Assembly (NCBI GenBank): GCA_034008185.1
Contig: CM067084.1
Coordinates: 19,248,885-19,312,884, forward strand
Origin: Gorsachius magnificus
Taxonomy: Eukaryota > Chordata > Aves > Pelecaniformes > Ardeidae
Length of the DNA: 64,000 bases
Direction: 5' to 3'
Shown: positions 34,001 through 48,627 of the stretch, piece by piece
How the letters are laid out: every line of letters begins with the position of its first letter
How positions within the stretch are numbered: position 1 is the stretch's first letter
Made by a program: the position numbers and the translations under genes
The notes under the pieces: model-generated
What the model saw: the letters and a program-made list of their open reading frames with translations, nothing else
Database searches by the model: none
Told to the model about the DNA's origin: nothing

Positions 34001-36383
34001 ATCCTACTATTTGACCTGAAAAGGTACCTGTGGGCTCCTCATAGGCAAATTTGGAAGATACAGGATTGTGCAGAGAGGAGCAGTGACAACATTTGGAGCA
34101 TTAGGACTGAAGCCCAGAATATGTGAGGCAAAAATGCTTTTAGCTCATCCACTTCTGGTATTAGAAGAAAAACCAGTCAGAGTAGGGATGCCCTAGTGCA
34201 TGCTGTTCTCCCTATATTTCAACTGCAGGTTGACATATTATACCTGCTATATATGCACATACACATATATGCATATTTGTTATGTAAAACGTGCATTTTT
34301 TATATCAAATAATACACACCTCTATTAAAACTGCAGACTGGGAGTTAGTAAACTGCAACTATGTAAGAGTCCTATTTCATGCAGTCTCAGCACTGCCCTG
34401 ATGTAGGTTTTTTCCCCCTCTTATCCCTCCCTTTGTCCTGTAGGATTTAGATGATGGAAGAAGGGTCTGAAGACAGGGCAATTTTTAGATGCTTAAGGAC
34501 CTTTTTCTACACACGTATGCACAGTCGTAACAAAATGGTACTAGAAACCTTGTCAGTTTTAATCAGCGTTACGGTAACTATGAAATACAACAACTCACAA
34601 GATAAGTGTTTGCCCTATGGCTATATCAGCTGCCTACAGAAAAGGCTGGACAATATACAACCTCCTCGTGTAATGGTTATGTATTTTGGTTTGAAAAAAA
34701 TGTCAACCCTTTCCAGATATGGAAAGAGATATTAAAATGTGGCGTTGCTGAAGTTCAGGCAGTAATTACCGACCTTCTGGCATTGGGAATAAGTTTCTCA
34801 TTAAGCCTTTCCCCAATACTAGAAAATAGGAAAAAATTTGCTTAGCTACTACTGGGGTGAAGATGGGGAGATAGCACATAAGTGGGACATATTGTAACTG
34901 GGAAACCTTCTATAGAACTGGGTGAGTTACTAAGGATTTCACTCAAATTTTTGTTTTTCAGGTTCATTTACCACTACCAATACATAACACATTCTACCAA
35001 TAATATTTCTACAATACATTTTGTAATTAATTTATTGAACTATAGCTTCTTGTTATGGAACAAACCCATGGAAAACAGAGCAGGAAGCTGGACACATTGT
35101 CAATTATTTAGTCACATTCAAAGCATTTTTGGCATAGACAGAAAGAACAACGATGTACCAGATATCTAAGAACAGTGAGATCTTTAAGAGGAAAAAGGAG
35201 TCTTGTTTATTCCTCAAAAGCAAAATATTTCCATTGTGCTATGCAGTAGTCAAAGCTACAAGGCTGAACAGACTTGATAAAGAACTTGACAGGAATTTTA
35301 TATAAAATCAACATTACTTTTTCAAAAAAATAATGAACTATTTTTCTACAGTAACAGGGAGTTTGGATCTGGTTTAGAAGCTGCCCACCACCTTAAAGAA
35401 CAGTGATTGTATAAGTATTTTGGACAGAGAAAGGCAGCTAGGTATATAAATCCTGTTGTGGTGACGTACTTGCACATTTTTTTGTAAGTGAAAGTCATCT
35501 GTTGTATACCATGTGAGGATTTCCATTAAAAGAAAATATATACCTGTCAAAACCAATAGAAATTAAGGTGATTAAATTTTCATGAAAAATAATATGAAAA
35601 TTGAATTTGATAAAAGAGAGCACAGTAAGACTTGTAAAAACTGGTCATGTGGGTATATAATGATAGTACCCAGTAAGATTTCCCAAATATGAGTTTAACA
35701 TTCAAGCTTCATGGCATAAGTTACTTCTCAATGATGGACAAGTTCCTGTGAGCAAGTTATTCCAAACCTACTTGATGAAAGATTTTCCATACTCTGAGGA
35801 TTTTGATACCTTGATAAAAGAGAGAGGAGTAGTTTTGATAGAGCATTAATCGGACTTGCTATATAAATACCTTCGTCAGCTTGGCAATGGGAGTTTTCAG
35901 GTTCACAGTTTTGCAGCAGTTAGGGAAATAGGATAGTAATAATTATTATAACTCTTTTGGGAAAAATAATGATACAATTCATGGGTTTACTGTTCATTGT
36001 GTTTGTGTTACATACAGGTTTACAGTTCTATAAAACTAGGACCCAAATTGCATATTTTAAATACATTTAAAATACTTTAAAAAATCTGGTCTTGAATGTA
36101 TATTGTGAGACAATAGAAGTATTTATAACATATTTTTGACTTAGTCATTGTAATTATTCTACACTTAAATATGTGGGTGGGTCTTTTCCTTAAAATTAGG
36201 AAAATAAGGCATTCATCCATATGAGCTTCATTTATTTTTAAATACATTTTGCAGTTAACATCTTTTAGGATATTCTTCCTGTCTCTCTCAAGTTAGTTTG
36301 AACAAGTAATTTTTATCTACCTCAGTTTCCCCTTGTCTGGGTACTGCGAATATCATTAGCTTTTATGGAAAGCTAAGGCTCCC

Positions 36384-36567
36384 TGTGGTGGGTTGACCCC
36401 ACCTGGCAGGAGCAACGGCTACACTGGAAGGTATTTTGTTGTTGAACATGATGTTATAGGGCATGGAATATCCCTTTGGTTAGTTAGGGTCAGCTGTCCC
36501 AGCTGTGTCATCCCCCAACGTGTTCCTCACCCCCAGCCTACTCACGGGGAGGGTCAAACCCAATACA
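36384..36567 (+). mobile_element. Short avian LTR-like element with TG...CA ends
   Basis: It begins TGTGGTGGGTTGACCC and ends GGGTCAAACCCAATACA, which are near reverse complements of each other. The inside carries GGAATATCCCTTTGG, GTCAGCTGTCCCAGCTGTGT and CACCCCCAGCCTACTC, phrases I associate with avian ERVL-type LTRs. At 184 bases it is much shorter than such LTRs, so it is likely an internally deleted solo LTR. The flanks (CCC before, CCA after) show no convincing target-site duplication. No retroviral coding sequence is present nearby. Confidence 0.6.
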
Positions 36568-38909
36568 CCACTCATACAGAAAAGTGCTACGGAGTTTCTT
36601 AGTAGTACTATTCCTGTTTCTCTTAACTGTTGGTCACAACGTATTGTTGAAAATCTGGGATTAAAATATTTATTATTCATTCATATAGAGTGAGTGAAGA
36701 AATAAACAATCTGAGATTTCACAGTTCTAGCATATGCTCCAATTAGAGTGATATGCCCCCAGGCTGCAGATTCCCACTTGCATCAATTGTAAAATAAATG
36801 GAAATGTGAAGATTTGCTCTCATGTCTTGCAGGCTTGAGTTGTGCAGGATCCCAATATGCACTCTGACAAACGCCTTTATATGCTGTCTGATATTGTGCA
36901 TGATTTCATTGCATAAAAGAGACATGAGGGTTGAGATTCTCATAAATATTAATCAGGGATTAATGAACAGTGGGAGGTTTCTGCATATCAATCTATATGA
37001 GAGGAAACTTTGCATTAAATACACCACCATCTATCTATAAATCATTAGGGAAAAGTGAAAGTACTCTCAAGTATCATTTGTTGTTTTCCAACGGCCTAAT
37101 CATAAAAAACAGGCTAACAGTACATAGGTGACAGGCACAATTTCATCACATGATTAGAACTGGCTGTATTTTTTTAATCCTTTAGAAGACAAAGAGCTTT
37201 TGAAAAGTTATAAGATTATGGTAGCTTTGGGGGTTGAGTTCAGCTATCCACAGAACAGAATGAAACATATAGTAGTGCAGACTTCTTTACTCAGATTTAA
37301 TAGCTTTGCTTTACCTTGAATGGGAAAAAAATTAGGATAGTGAAAACTCAGCCCATGCACTTGCTGATTTGGTTTACTGAGACTTCCATCAAAACTCTCT
37401 TGCCAATTTTGTGAAATGTCCCTATTACACTGGGCCTATAGACACCACTGGAGGACAACATTTTGTTACAGCTCTGATAAATCACCCTCTTTTATTACAC
37501 ATGGCTTGTTTCAGTCCCCCGATCTACTAACCTGTGTAATCCAAAACTGCCTTTAACCTTAGTGACTTGCAATACTGTTTTCTGAAAAATTTGGTAAACA
37601 CTACTTTTTTACAATTGCTCTTGCCTCCTCATCAGAAAGATGAAGGCCAATCTGGCAATGAAAACAGAGTTAATACTCTGAGACTGGCATGCTGAGAAGG
37701 TTCTTAATACTGGATAGAAGAGAAGTACAAATTCACCTGGTGGTTAGAAGGCAGCAATTAGGTTATTGGACAGTGGACTAAAATTTATTTGCAACTGATC
37801 ATTGGTATGTGCAAGCAGGTAACAGTTCTGAAGCAGGTCCCCGTGATCTATCACTGCTCCTCCAAGCTATCCACCATGATCTTCTACATTTAGATCAATA
37901 AACCTCAAAGGAACATCTTTCTTCCCAAGTGAAGTTATAGCTGTTATAGTTGTATCATTGTACCATTACACAAGCAATTCACACACTTCCTGAATTTGGA
38001 GCCCAATGTGTTGTCAAGGTGGATGTTTATTTTGAAGATAGCTGGGTGTGTAAAACTTACTAGTAATGCACATGTGAAGTTTACAGTTAGTTAAGACCAG
38101 AAATAGTATAAGATTAATTTTGAAAAAAAACAATTTTTTTTTATAAGGTGGATATAAAAGTGGCATCTAAACCTCAGGCCTGTAGAAAGACAGATTCCTC
38201 TGCATATTATCTTCTTTTTTTGTGTATGTGTATGTGCTAAGGTATTGTGTCAAATCACAGTAATGTCATGAGATCTGAAATACTTGTATGCTTTTTAAAG
38301 TCTCCACATCAAATGACCAAGTAGTAGAATATTAAAATCTACGGTACTTATGCAATTTTGATTGTATGAATAAAGCAAAAAACCTTGTGTTTCATATATA
38401 GACAGTCTTGGAGAGACTACAAGAACATCGTGTCTGACTTTCTGTATATACCATAGATTTCAAATATTTCAAATAGTCATCAAGAGATTCAGATAATGAG
38501 TCCGATATCCCTAAATCTACATCTACTTGAGTTTGGCCAAATCTTCCAAAAAGAGCATAGTCTTTACCTGAAGATTCCCACCAAAGAAAATTCACCACCT
38601 CTGTGGTAGTGTATTGCAATGTTTTATCGTCTACATTGTTAGAAACAAATCCCTGTTTCTAATTTAAATTTGACTGGTTTCAGTCTGCAATCATTACTAT
38701 AATTCCTCTGTGAAATTAAAGACATTACTCAACAGTATGTTCTCTCTGTTCAGGTATATATATATGTTGTAAATAAGTCTCAATTATATTTTTCATAAGC
38801 TAAATATATTGCTTAAAATTGTCCCCATCCCTCAAATAATTTTTCCTTGCCCCTAATTTTTTACTATTCTGTTTTACAAGGGTGGAAATTAAACAACATA
38901 AAGCATTCT

Positions 38910-39090
38910 TAATTTGGTCTCCCCAATGTAGAATACAGAGATGAAAGCGTTGCGTTATTCTTACTTGCCTCTCTCTGTATATTCCTCCAAGGACTGACCA
39001 AGGCCTTTTGGGTTTTGGGGTTTTTTGGACTCATTAGACTCAGATTTCATACTGACCTGCATGTCTGCTATGATCCTTAAATCCCTTCAT
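38910..39090 (-). mobile_element. Possible ancient CR1-like remnant
   Basis: TTTGGTCTCCCCAATGTAG, followed by GACCAAGGCCTTTTGGG and GATCCTTAAATCCC, loosely follows the antisense pattern of old CR1 elements. Divergence is high and no 3' end is visible. This is a weak call. Confidence 0.3.
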
Positions 39091-40947
39091 AGTCACTGCT
39101 TTTCAGTATAATCAGCATTCCTCATGCACCTGTAAAGTTGCTCTAATCTACACTTGGCTACATTTGGATCATTTCACTGAAATGAGCAACTGACAAATAT
39201 AATGTCTTTCCTGTCATTATTTACAACCTTACTGTCATGGACACTTATTTACATACAAATCGCCTGTGGAAATTTTGTGAAGTATCAGATTTGGTGCCAA
39301 GCAGAAGCAAAACTTCCCTGCAAAATGATGATTCTGCATTGACAACTACTTTTTATTGCACAGAAATTTTTTTTTCCTTCAGGTATCAGTATTTATTCCA
39401 AGAAAGGTATGCCCTCCTGATATTCAGTTACCTTCAGCAAGGTTTTCTAATAAAAAAATTAAATTAGGTTTGTCTAAGTTCATTTTTCCGTAAGCCCACG
39501 TTGACTGCATTATGTTCACATTTTTCTGTAGTTGGTTCTCATATCATCTATTTTATTATTTCCTTGGGATATGCATCAAGTTATTCAGCTTAGCTGGGAT
39601 ACCTGGCTTTATCTTATGAATATTTTAACAATCTTCTTTTAGACTTTCCAAATTTTCCTGTTATTCTGAGATTTATTAAAACATTAAGAGTTAGTCAACT
39701 CTTTTAAAATTATCAGGAACAAACTATCTAATCTAACAGATATATGCTCCTATAAAAAAACCCTGTTTATAATCTTCCTCAATTGCTAGTCGCTTGGAAA
39801 ATGCTTCCTCATCTTTAGGTAACGAAAGTATAATTTCTCACTCTTTGGAGTGTTTTTTTTTACTATACCAGACGTGGAATTGTTATCTTTCCTTATCAGT
39901 TTTACTCACTTTCCCTTTTTCCTTCTGTATCTTCCCTCCAGAACTTCCATTACTTTTTCTGTCCCTACCCCGCTGCCTAGCAATTCTCATAGACTAAGAA
40001 TCAGTCACACTAAACCTCACAGGCACATGAACAGCCCCCTCTCAATTTTTTCAGCTTCTCTAAAGCCCAGCCACACAGCTCTCACTGAGACAGGCAGACA
40101 AACAAATATATCAAACACATAGCCTGTGAAATCCTTTTACATTCAAGAAGATTGGCAGCTTTGAAACTATTTTTTTCCATTTTGCATCTGTATTATTGGG
40201 CTGTTTGGGTACTTGCATCTCTGTCCATCTTTACCGAATTTTAATTGGGGCACTGAAAAGTTACAGGCAGTATGACAGGCTGAGAAAGAATAGTTTGAAC
40301 AATAGTATTGATAAAATCCTATTAGTTCTAATCATTTTTGGCAGCCATACTACTGGTTCTGGGGAAGGGTAGGTCCTTCATGGGGGTTTATGAGCTTCCC
40401 ACTTTGGATCTTCTCTCCCACTCAGGTCCAAAGTTCTGTCCAAATTTAATATTCACTAATATTATTTTGACAAAGTGATTTCCTATATTCTTATTCAAAA
40501 TTACATATCTTCGTTGTCTGTACTTGCTCCCCACTGCCTTTTTAGGGCCTCAGTTGCAATGGTAGCCTGTAGCAATATCAGTTAGAAGCCGTGTTGGGCC
40601 TGAGATAACCTGTATTTTCACCCAGATTTTGGCAACGGATCGTTATATAGCCTTAGGCAAGTCATTCAGCTTCTTTCTTCGCTTGCTGTAATATTTGTAA
40701 AGTGCTTTGAAATCAGTAAGTAAAAGGTGCTACTGAAGTTCAATGTGTTATTCTGCTCACATAGCTGATCTTTTAGTGTACTCACCTCCAAAACCATTAC
40801 CTTCTAGGCTAACTTTACATTTGTGTCTGAAGTAGTGGGTTTTTAAAGTTTGAACTAGAAAACATTATAAAGCAAAAAGTCTTTTGTATGTTAACATTAC
40901 AAGAAAGTAGAATTATACTTTTTCCAGGGCTAGAGAAATTGCTACTT

Positions 40948-40967
40948 AAAGGAAGGAAGGAAGGAAA
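40948..40967 (+). repeat. (AAGG)n microsatellite
   Basis: A short purine tetranucleotide tract with GGAA repeated about four times. Confidence 0.85.
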
Positions 40968-43900
40968 GGCATATCTCACAAAGCTGTGTTTTCAAATGCA
41001 TAAATAAGGAGAACACAATGAATAGCATGGATAGTTGTAAATAATTTTAAGTCTACAAAGTTGAGAAGATCTAAAAACATGAAAATGAAAAATCACAGAA
41101 AAAACCAAATGTATGAAACTGCCCCTTGCACTTTAAGATACATTGGAAATGGGTATTTAGGTATAGCTGATTATCGGAATACATATGATTACCTGCTGCA
41201 GCAGTAGGTTATAAAATCAAGTGTCTTAATAGCTTCAGAGCAAGGGGCAGTAGATCTCCTAAATGCAACAAATACAGCATCAGGGTAAGGTTATTGCAAT
41301 CTTGAGGCCAGTTTCTTTAGTTTTCAAGTAAACTCAATTACCAAAGCTGAAGCCACTATTTAAATTGAAAAAACAATCCATCCCAGATACTGTAAGCTTT
41401 TTACTTCTGGTTTTTGTACTGGGAACTAAATGTTACAAAGAGATAGGTAAAGCTGCACAAGAAACTAGAATGCTTTGGAAAATTGTGGTTGAAATACTTG
41501 AGACATGATATGCTATCAGCTGGTTTTTGTTTTAAAATACATTTGCTGATTTGCTCTAGAATGAGGATGTGATTAACCCTGAAGGTCTGGAGTCCCTTGG
41601 TGTAGACAAACATCCTTTTTTTAAATCTACCTGTGCTAGTGGCAAAGTTTATACCCACATTCTGCTCTGGCTCCTAAACTGTTTCTCTCATACCAACCAG
41701 GTTAATCAAGAGACACTAATTAAAGCACTTAAATTATTCCACAATAACTACATTCATCTTAATGGCATGCATTGGGGAATGCTTATGCATGCCGCTTAGC
41801 TGTCAGAATTCAGTGGATTCGTCTGGCAAAAGGTACCACCAGGTAATGAGAAGCTGGAGGACAAACCAATGTCAGCATCCTCCTCCGTGGGGAAAGTTGG
41901 TTGTCCGGTGTGAGTCTTTCCACACCTTCAACTGTTGTAGCACTTAGGGAAGGTATATAAGACCTTATCTTTAACTTTAGAGAATACATTCACTGTTTTG
42001 GTAATCAAGGGGTTTTATGCAACCAAAGTTAACATAAGTTGAGTCTACCTGTGGTTCAAAACCAGATTATGCTGGGAATGATATTTGAGAAGCAAAGATT
42101 AGTAACTTACATATTCCTCTTGAAATCAATGACATTTGAAAGAAAAATATCACATGTATTGATCATTAACACTGTTTAATCAATTACTCATAAGACAGAT
42201 TTCTTTGAATCAAACTGATTTAAATCCTTCATTTTCATTGTGATTTAAATCGGCAAGTAAGTATTGCTGATTTAGATAATTATTGCTAATCTCATTTTGC
42301 ATTTGTATTTTACTTCAGAAAGAAAGGGTCATTTTCATCAGCTAGAATAATCTTTAAAATAAATAGATTTGCAAGCAGCATAAAGATTTCTTCTTTTTGC
42401 TTGTCAGGTTGAAATGCAATATATTAAAACAATTGTGTAAGGGTTTGTCCAGTTTAAAATATATTTATTTAGATTCTTAAATTTGTTTTCTGGTAGAAAA
42501 TGGTTAAAAATTAATTACTTTTTTTTTTAATTACTTGTGTTTTCACTTATGTGGGCAAAGGAAAAAAAATTTTAATTTTTTTTAAAATAAGGAACAAATA
42601 CATTAAATGATCAAATAAGTTTGAATGTTAAATGAATGATTTATTACGGAAACCAATTTTAAGTTATGCTTAATACAGTTTCTGAAAACAATAGGCCAAG
42701 CTTTCAAAAATATTTATATATTTAATCATATAGATTGTGTCTGATGGGATTTTCATATAATCATATATGAAATATAATAATAATTCATATACTATAATAA
42801 TTTTCATGCAATGGGAAATCACATAGTTGCTTTTGTGTATGCTTATGTATATCTGAAAATGTCACTTGGATATAATTCTGTGTTTTAAGTACCTACATAT
42901 GTTAAAAACAGCTTTGTAGAGCCTTTTCTTTCTCTTTTACATAAGGTTTCCTATTTGTCCACCTTACTTTGTATTGATATACTGGAAGAGAAAAATTATG
43001 TTTTCAGCTTAGCAAACTCAAACAAAAAAAGTTTTCTTTGTGATCACTATTGAAATTGAGATCAAAAGTAATTAAAGCAAAAAATGTCTTCCCTGTGTAC
43101 TTACATTAAAATAGATTAAATAATACTGTAATAGCAGAAAATAAAGTATTTAGTGTATTCAGTACCTGCCATCACATTGACCTAAAATTAGATATTTTCC
43201 CTTGCCTTGACATACCTTTAACTCATAAAAATAAGGAGAATTTAGAAGGGTTCGTGAACATCATATTTATTTTTTTATTTATGTAAATGACATCACTAAT
43301 TGATAGTAGGTTTATCCTTTAGCACAGATATTCATAAACTTAAATGTAATTTAAGTACCTTTCTTTTAAGAACAGAAATTTATAAAATCATATTGAATAG
43401 GAGCAGACCTAAGTGAAAAATCCATTTTTCTTTGAAAGGAATAATTTTTACCTATTTACCTCAGGAGTCAAGTCATTCTAATATATTCTTAATATCCACC
43501 AATTTGTGTCATTGAATTGGTCTTCCCAGAATTATACAGGTTAACTCCCTTTTAAGCAAAGTTCTCCATGCTTGGATTAACCAAGCACACCATGTGCTAC
43601 ACCATTCCACAATAATCACAGATTCTCCCGCATATCCAGTTTCTTCCTCTAAAAACACCCTAATCTTTCTTGCATGTACCAACTGTCTTCTTGCGCAGCA
43701 GTACGTCCACTTTTCTCCATGTTCCTTCTCTACGTTTTCTAACCTGCCACCTGTACATGCTAAATCTAAGCCATAGCATGAATTCCTGCTGGGTTCACCC
43801 CATGCTTCCCTCGGCAGGAGCATGGTTATCCTCCACTCAACCACCAATCTACATCATGTGAACTCCCCCATTTAAAACCTCTGCTCCTCAGATGTGGCCA

Positions 43901-44874
43901 ATGGATTCCAAAGCAGTAACACTGGAGTGGGGCAGGGAGAGAGTGGTCTGCGTATAATTACATTAACCTAATTACATGAGAAATAGGGCTGAAGATTGAT
44001 TTTACACAATAAACTTGGCAGGTCAAGAAGTTTGGCAGAGTTTATATTGTGTATAATATTAACACTAACATAACACTCTGTGTTTTTGTTGCTTTTACAT
44101 TTTATTTTTTTTTTTAGTGCTTGATTTAGCAATCTAGATTTTTCAGGTTTGTTTTGCATTTGATATTAAGGAAACCAACAGCAATGACAGTGTTGAGCCC
44201 TCAGTCAATTCTCATTCAGAAAAAAGTCCTTCTATGATGCACTGGGTTTTTTGATTATTGGTTTGCAGGAGTAAAGATTAAATAGCAGATACGTGTAAGT
44301 CATTGTCCAGAATGTTGTGAATGCTTATGGACAGTTCACTGATTATTGCTTTAGAGTGGAGGCTGCTATGTAAAAGACAATCAATAAGCTAATTCTATTG
44401 TCCTTTTCTAACCATTGTCCATTGACACTGAGGTATACCATAAACATTTGAAATGTCAGAATGTTGCTTGCTATTTAACCTCTTCTATTACAGGATTGTT
44501 CTGTACATAATACAGTACAAGTTTGTTTCTCATGACCCAAAAATACTTACATTATAACAGAATCAGGAATCAATGACTTTATGCCTGCCCCAAAAAATTA
44601 AGAAAAGCTTAATATTAGATGGCCAAAACAGCTAAAAATCAAATTCTGCCTGATGATCCTAGTCTTCCTCTATGACAGACCTTGTGGATAGAAAAGTAGC
44701 AGTAATTGTCAAGTTATCTTGTCATAACTTTCGTAACAGCTCACCCTCTTTCTAACCAAGACAGTTTAATTTGGATAACATATATTTATAAGTGGCTGAA
44801 TAATTAAAGACAAAAACGATCTCATAATCAGCTCAACTCATAATCACGGGCAGTCTGATTCACACTGGCCCTTC

Positions 44875-44955
44875 TTTGGGTGGGAGTTAGACCAAATGAA
44901 ATCCAGAGGTCCCTTCCAATTGAAATCATTCTATAGTTCTGTGATCCTATGATAC
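44875..44955 (+). mobile_element. CR1 3'-end remnant
   Basis: GTTAGACCAAATGAAATCC, AGAGGTCCCTTCCAATTG and TTCTATAGTTCTGTGATCC follow the CR1 3' UTR and terminal repeat pattern with several substitutions. Only the last 80 or so bases are recognisable. Confidence 0.7.
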
Positions 44956-46037
44956 CAAAGCAGTATGCAAGGATTTTGGAAGGTAGGGCTAAAATTAAAT
45001 ATGTTCTTAGATCAATTCACTAGGAAGGGCAAATATAATTCACCCTGTCTTATGTTTGGGTTGCAAAATATAGTGTGAAAATTTTGTGCTATTGTCTACT
45101 CAATTGTTGAAACATTCTGGCTGTCATAGTGCTTTACATCAACAGGATGTGAAAGATATTTTTAGGTTATATGTCAGCACCGCTTTGTTCTTAGGATCAA
45201 AGTTTCAGAGGAAAATGTTAAGAAATGTGTGAAAGGAAAACAGCTCTTTGGGAAAAGTGCTGTGAATGCTACTTAGATTACAAGCAAAACTAACATACTT
45301 TCACATGACTCCATAATATTTAGAGTGGTGGGGTTTGCATATATACAGTAAAATGGTTGTGGAGTCAGAACTTATACATTAACATTAGACAATAGTCATA
45401 TTGTTCATATTTGAAATGTTACAAATATTCAGCTCTAGGATTTTAAAGTTTAACCACATTATTCATGTTCAGTGAAAATTCCTTGATGTATGGAAAAGCA
45501 TAAAGGGTCATTTAAATTATAAGAAATATGGGGCTTGGATAGTTGGGAAGCATAAACCTAAATCCTTTTATGATGTTGATTTCTACTGAATTAAAATGAG
45601 GAAGATTCAGATAATTATCTGAATAACAATGAGCGCTGGGTTAAGTTGATGTTCCCAAGAAAGTTGAAGAAATATATGAAGTGAATTAAAATATGTGGGA
45701 TGTGTTATCTATTGATATTTAATCTTTTTCTCCTTCCTGGCTTTTGTAAAAGTTCTAACTGAATAGATATGCTCAGAACAATGTTTACCTTTTCCCCTAT
45801 GTCAGTAGGAGAACACTTTTCCCGTTAATCAGATTAATAGTTTTTAGACATTTTATGCACTCTAAATTACAGTTGCAAGAACACTAAAAATTAAACATTA
45901 CAAACTGCTTAATATCTAAAACACCTGAAGCTGGGATATATAACAATACACGGCTGCACATATTAACTCATTTACTTTGATTATAATGGCTTTCCCCATT
46001 TGTACATAATGCCCACAGTAGCTCTGACTTTCTTTGA

Positions 46038-46760
<723 letters not shown>

Positions 46761-48416
46761 GGATCTGTGCTAGATAATTACTGAATTAATAGTTTTACAG
46801 TACATTGCACTTAAATTACACCATTTTTCAAATATACACAATTTCAGTTTTAAATTGTTAGACCCTTCTATACCTGTTATTTCTTTGACTTGAACACAGT
46901 TTGAATCAACTGCCTCAAAAGTTACTAAAACAATGGCTATTTGATAATGGCATTCTTTATTAATTATCAGCTGAGATTGTGTTGTTTGACTGAAATTACT
47001 AAATATTGAAATTGATGATAAATATTGTACATTATTTTAAAGGAAGTAGGAAAAAAAAAAGCTTCAGGGAATTTAAAATGATACCTTGCATTTGTAAATG
47101 GAAGACTTAAATACGATTCAAATTTTGGTTTGATTTGCTTCAGACACAAAATAAGCGCTGTTGTACAACCTTTGACTCCTTAAACTGAAATGTTATGTCC
47201 TGTTCTGTCCAGTCCACTGTTTAATCTTTTTGTGCCTTGAAGCGAAAGTCTCACATAAAAGGTAAAGCATAGAAAATATCTAATTTATTCCCACTGTGGC
47301 TACAGGATTGCTTGTCATTGGAAAGAAATTTTTAATATCAAACTTCTAGTCTCAAGTTGTGGAACATACACGGAGAGAAAAAAAGGAGAAATTATATTTG
47401 CAGTGTTTTCTGATCACTGTGATTTGAGGAGTTTATTTTTATGGTGAGTCTTAGTTGAGAGAATTGCTTGCAGAAGCTTAACCTTTTTTTAGAGAAAAAT
47501 AGACAGGTTTTTCAGCTATCAGAGGGTTTCGTCAGCAAGGAGTTTCAGTTCTACTAAAGAGAAAAATTGCGCTTATCCTTTCAGAGTAAACCATGTTCTA
47601 AAAAACTGGCATTGCAAAGCTTCACTTATGTTGTCGAGGAAATCATTATTTAAGAACAAACAAAATGCATTTTAAGAAACTGAAAATTCAAAGAACTGGT
47701 CTACAACCAGTTGATGACATTTTTGCTTATGCACTGCACCATTGATCCATATTTGTTAAACCATTTGGTTAGCTCAACAGATTTTATATTCCATGCATCC
47801 AATTGGATTAATGCAAAAAAAAAAAACAACAAAAACTTTGTATTTTTTATAGTTTGTTTACTTAGAATTCTAATATTAACAATGGTTAAAAGTGTAATTG
47901 GGAAAAATAAGATTCCCAGAAGTAGAATAACAAGTCAGTAGGATCAGAAAGCCAGCAGTAAACAACTGTCCAGACTTAGAGCAATGACTTAAAAGTTTGA
48001 GAGTATTTTTATTTTTATTATGTTTTTGCTAAAGAATGCTTATAAGCTCTTAAACTGACCTCCAGTTACTGAAAGCAATCAGAAAAAAATATCTTTTTTT
48101 AAACAAAATTTTACTGCAATTTAGATTGTGTAAAATTGCTTAGAAATCTGGAATTTTCTAGCATTGTAATCTTGTGTGCATTTAGCATCCTGCCCTGTGT
48201 GGGCACAGTAGATCTCTCTTTAGCTTGAGCAAACCTCCTGGTAGGTAGATTTAACTAAGATAAGAGTCTGCTTACATTTCTAGCTATTGAATCTGTTTTC
48301 CTTTTTAACAACTTTTCTTCATTGTGAACAAACAAGAATCATGTAAACTGTCTGTTATTCAATTGCAGTAGTCTGTCTCATGCATTTTTCTTCTGTAACT
48401 TAAAAATTAAAAGGAG

Positions 48417-48422
48417 AATAAA
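48417..48422 (+). promoter_or_regulatory. FSTL5: Candidate poly(A) signal AATAAA (proximal)
   Basis: A perfect hexamer about 1.66 kb after the stop codon. It is followed within 40 bases by a T/GT-containing stretch (CTGACTTTGGTGAGTGCT) that could be the downstream element. There are other weaker candidates, so the choice is uncertain. Confidence 0.45.
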
Positions 48423-48514
48423 CCCCATAAATTTTAAACAGTCCTGACTTTGGTGAGTGCTCCGATGTAGCCACACTGATGTGGCATGTAACTCAGACTT
48501 TTATTTGAAAGCAA

Positions 48515-48520
48515 AATAAA
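48515..48520 (+). promoter_or_regulatory. FSTL5: Candidate poly(A) signal AATAAA (distal)
   Basis: A second perfect hexamer, followed at once by a T-rich run (TTTTTCTGCCTTTTATTTTA). It lies about 110 bases before the CR1 fragment that starts at 48628. Confidence 0.45.
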
Positions 48521-48627
48521 AGGAAGTTTTTCTGCCTTTTATTTTAAATATATATACATATATAAATAATATACAGTGTGGAAAGAACAGTTTTTAGAAA
48601 GGCTTAACCAACCGGAAAATTTTTCTT

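Larger units (their letters stand above)
46761..48520 (+). other. FSTL5: Probable FSTL5 3' UTR
   Basis: AT-rich non-coding sequence follows the TAA, with no interspersed repeat until the CR1 at 48628. Two AATAAA hexamers, at 48417-48422 and 48515-48520, are plausible cleavage signals and would give a 3' UTR of about 1.7-1.8 kb. T-rich and AT-rich stretches that could carry miRNA or RNA-binding-protein sites are present, but I identify none specifically. The true end cannot be decided from sequence alone. Confidence 0.55.

Noticed and set aside
42751..42770. AT-rich hairpin TTTCATATA...TATATGAAA as a regulatory structure
   Set aside because: Such palindromes are expected by chance in sequence this AT-rich.
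43784..43950. An additional LTR element starting near GCTGGGTTCACCCC
   Set aside because: Only a vague resemblance to LTR start text; no matching end or internal words could be found.
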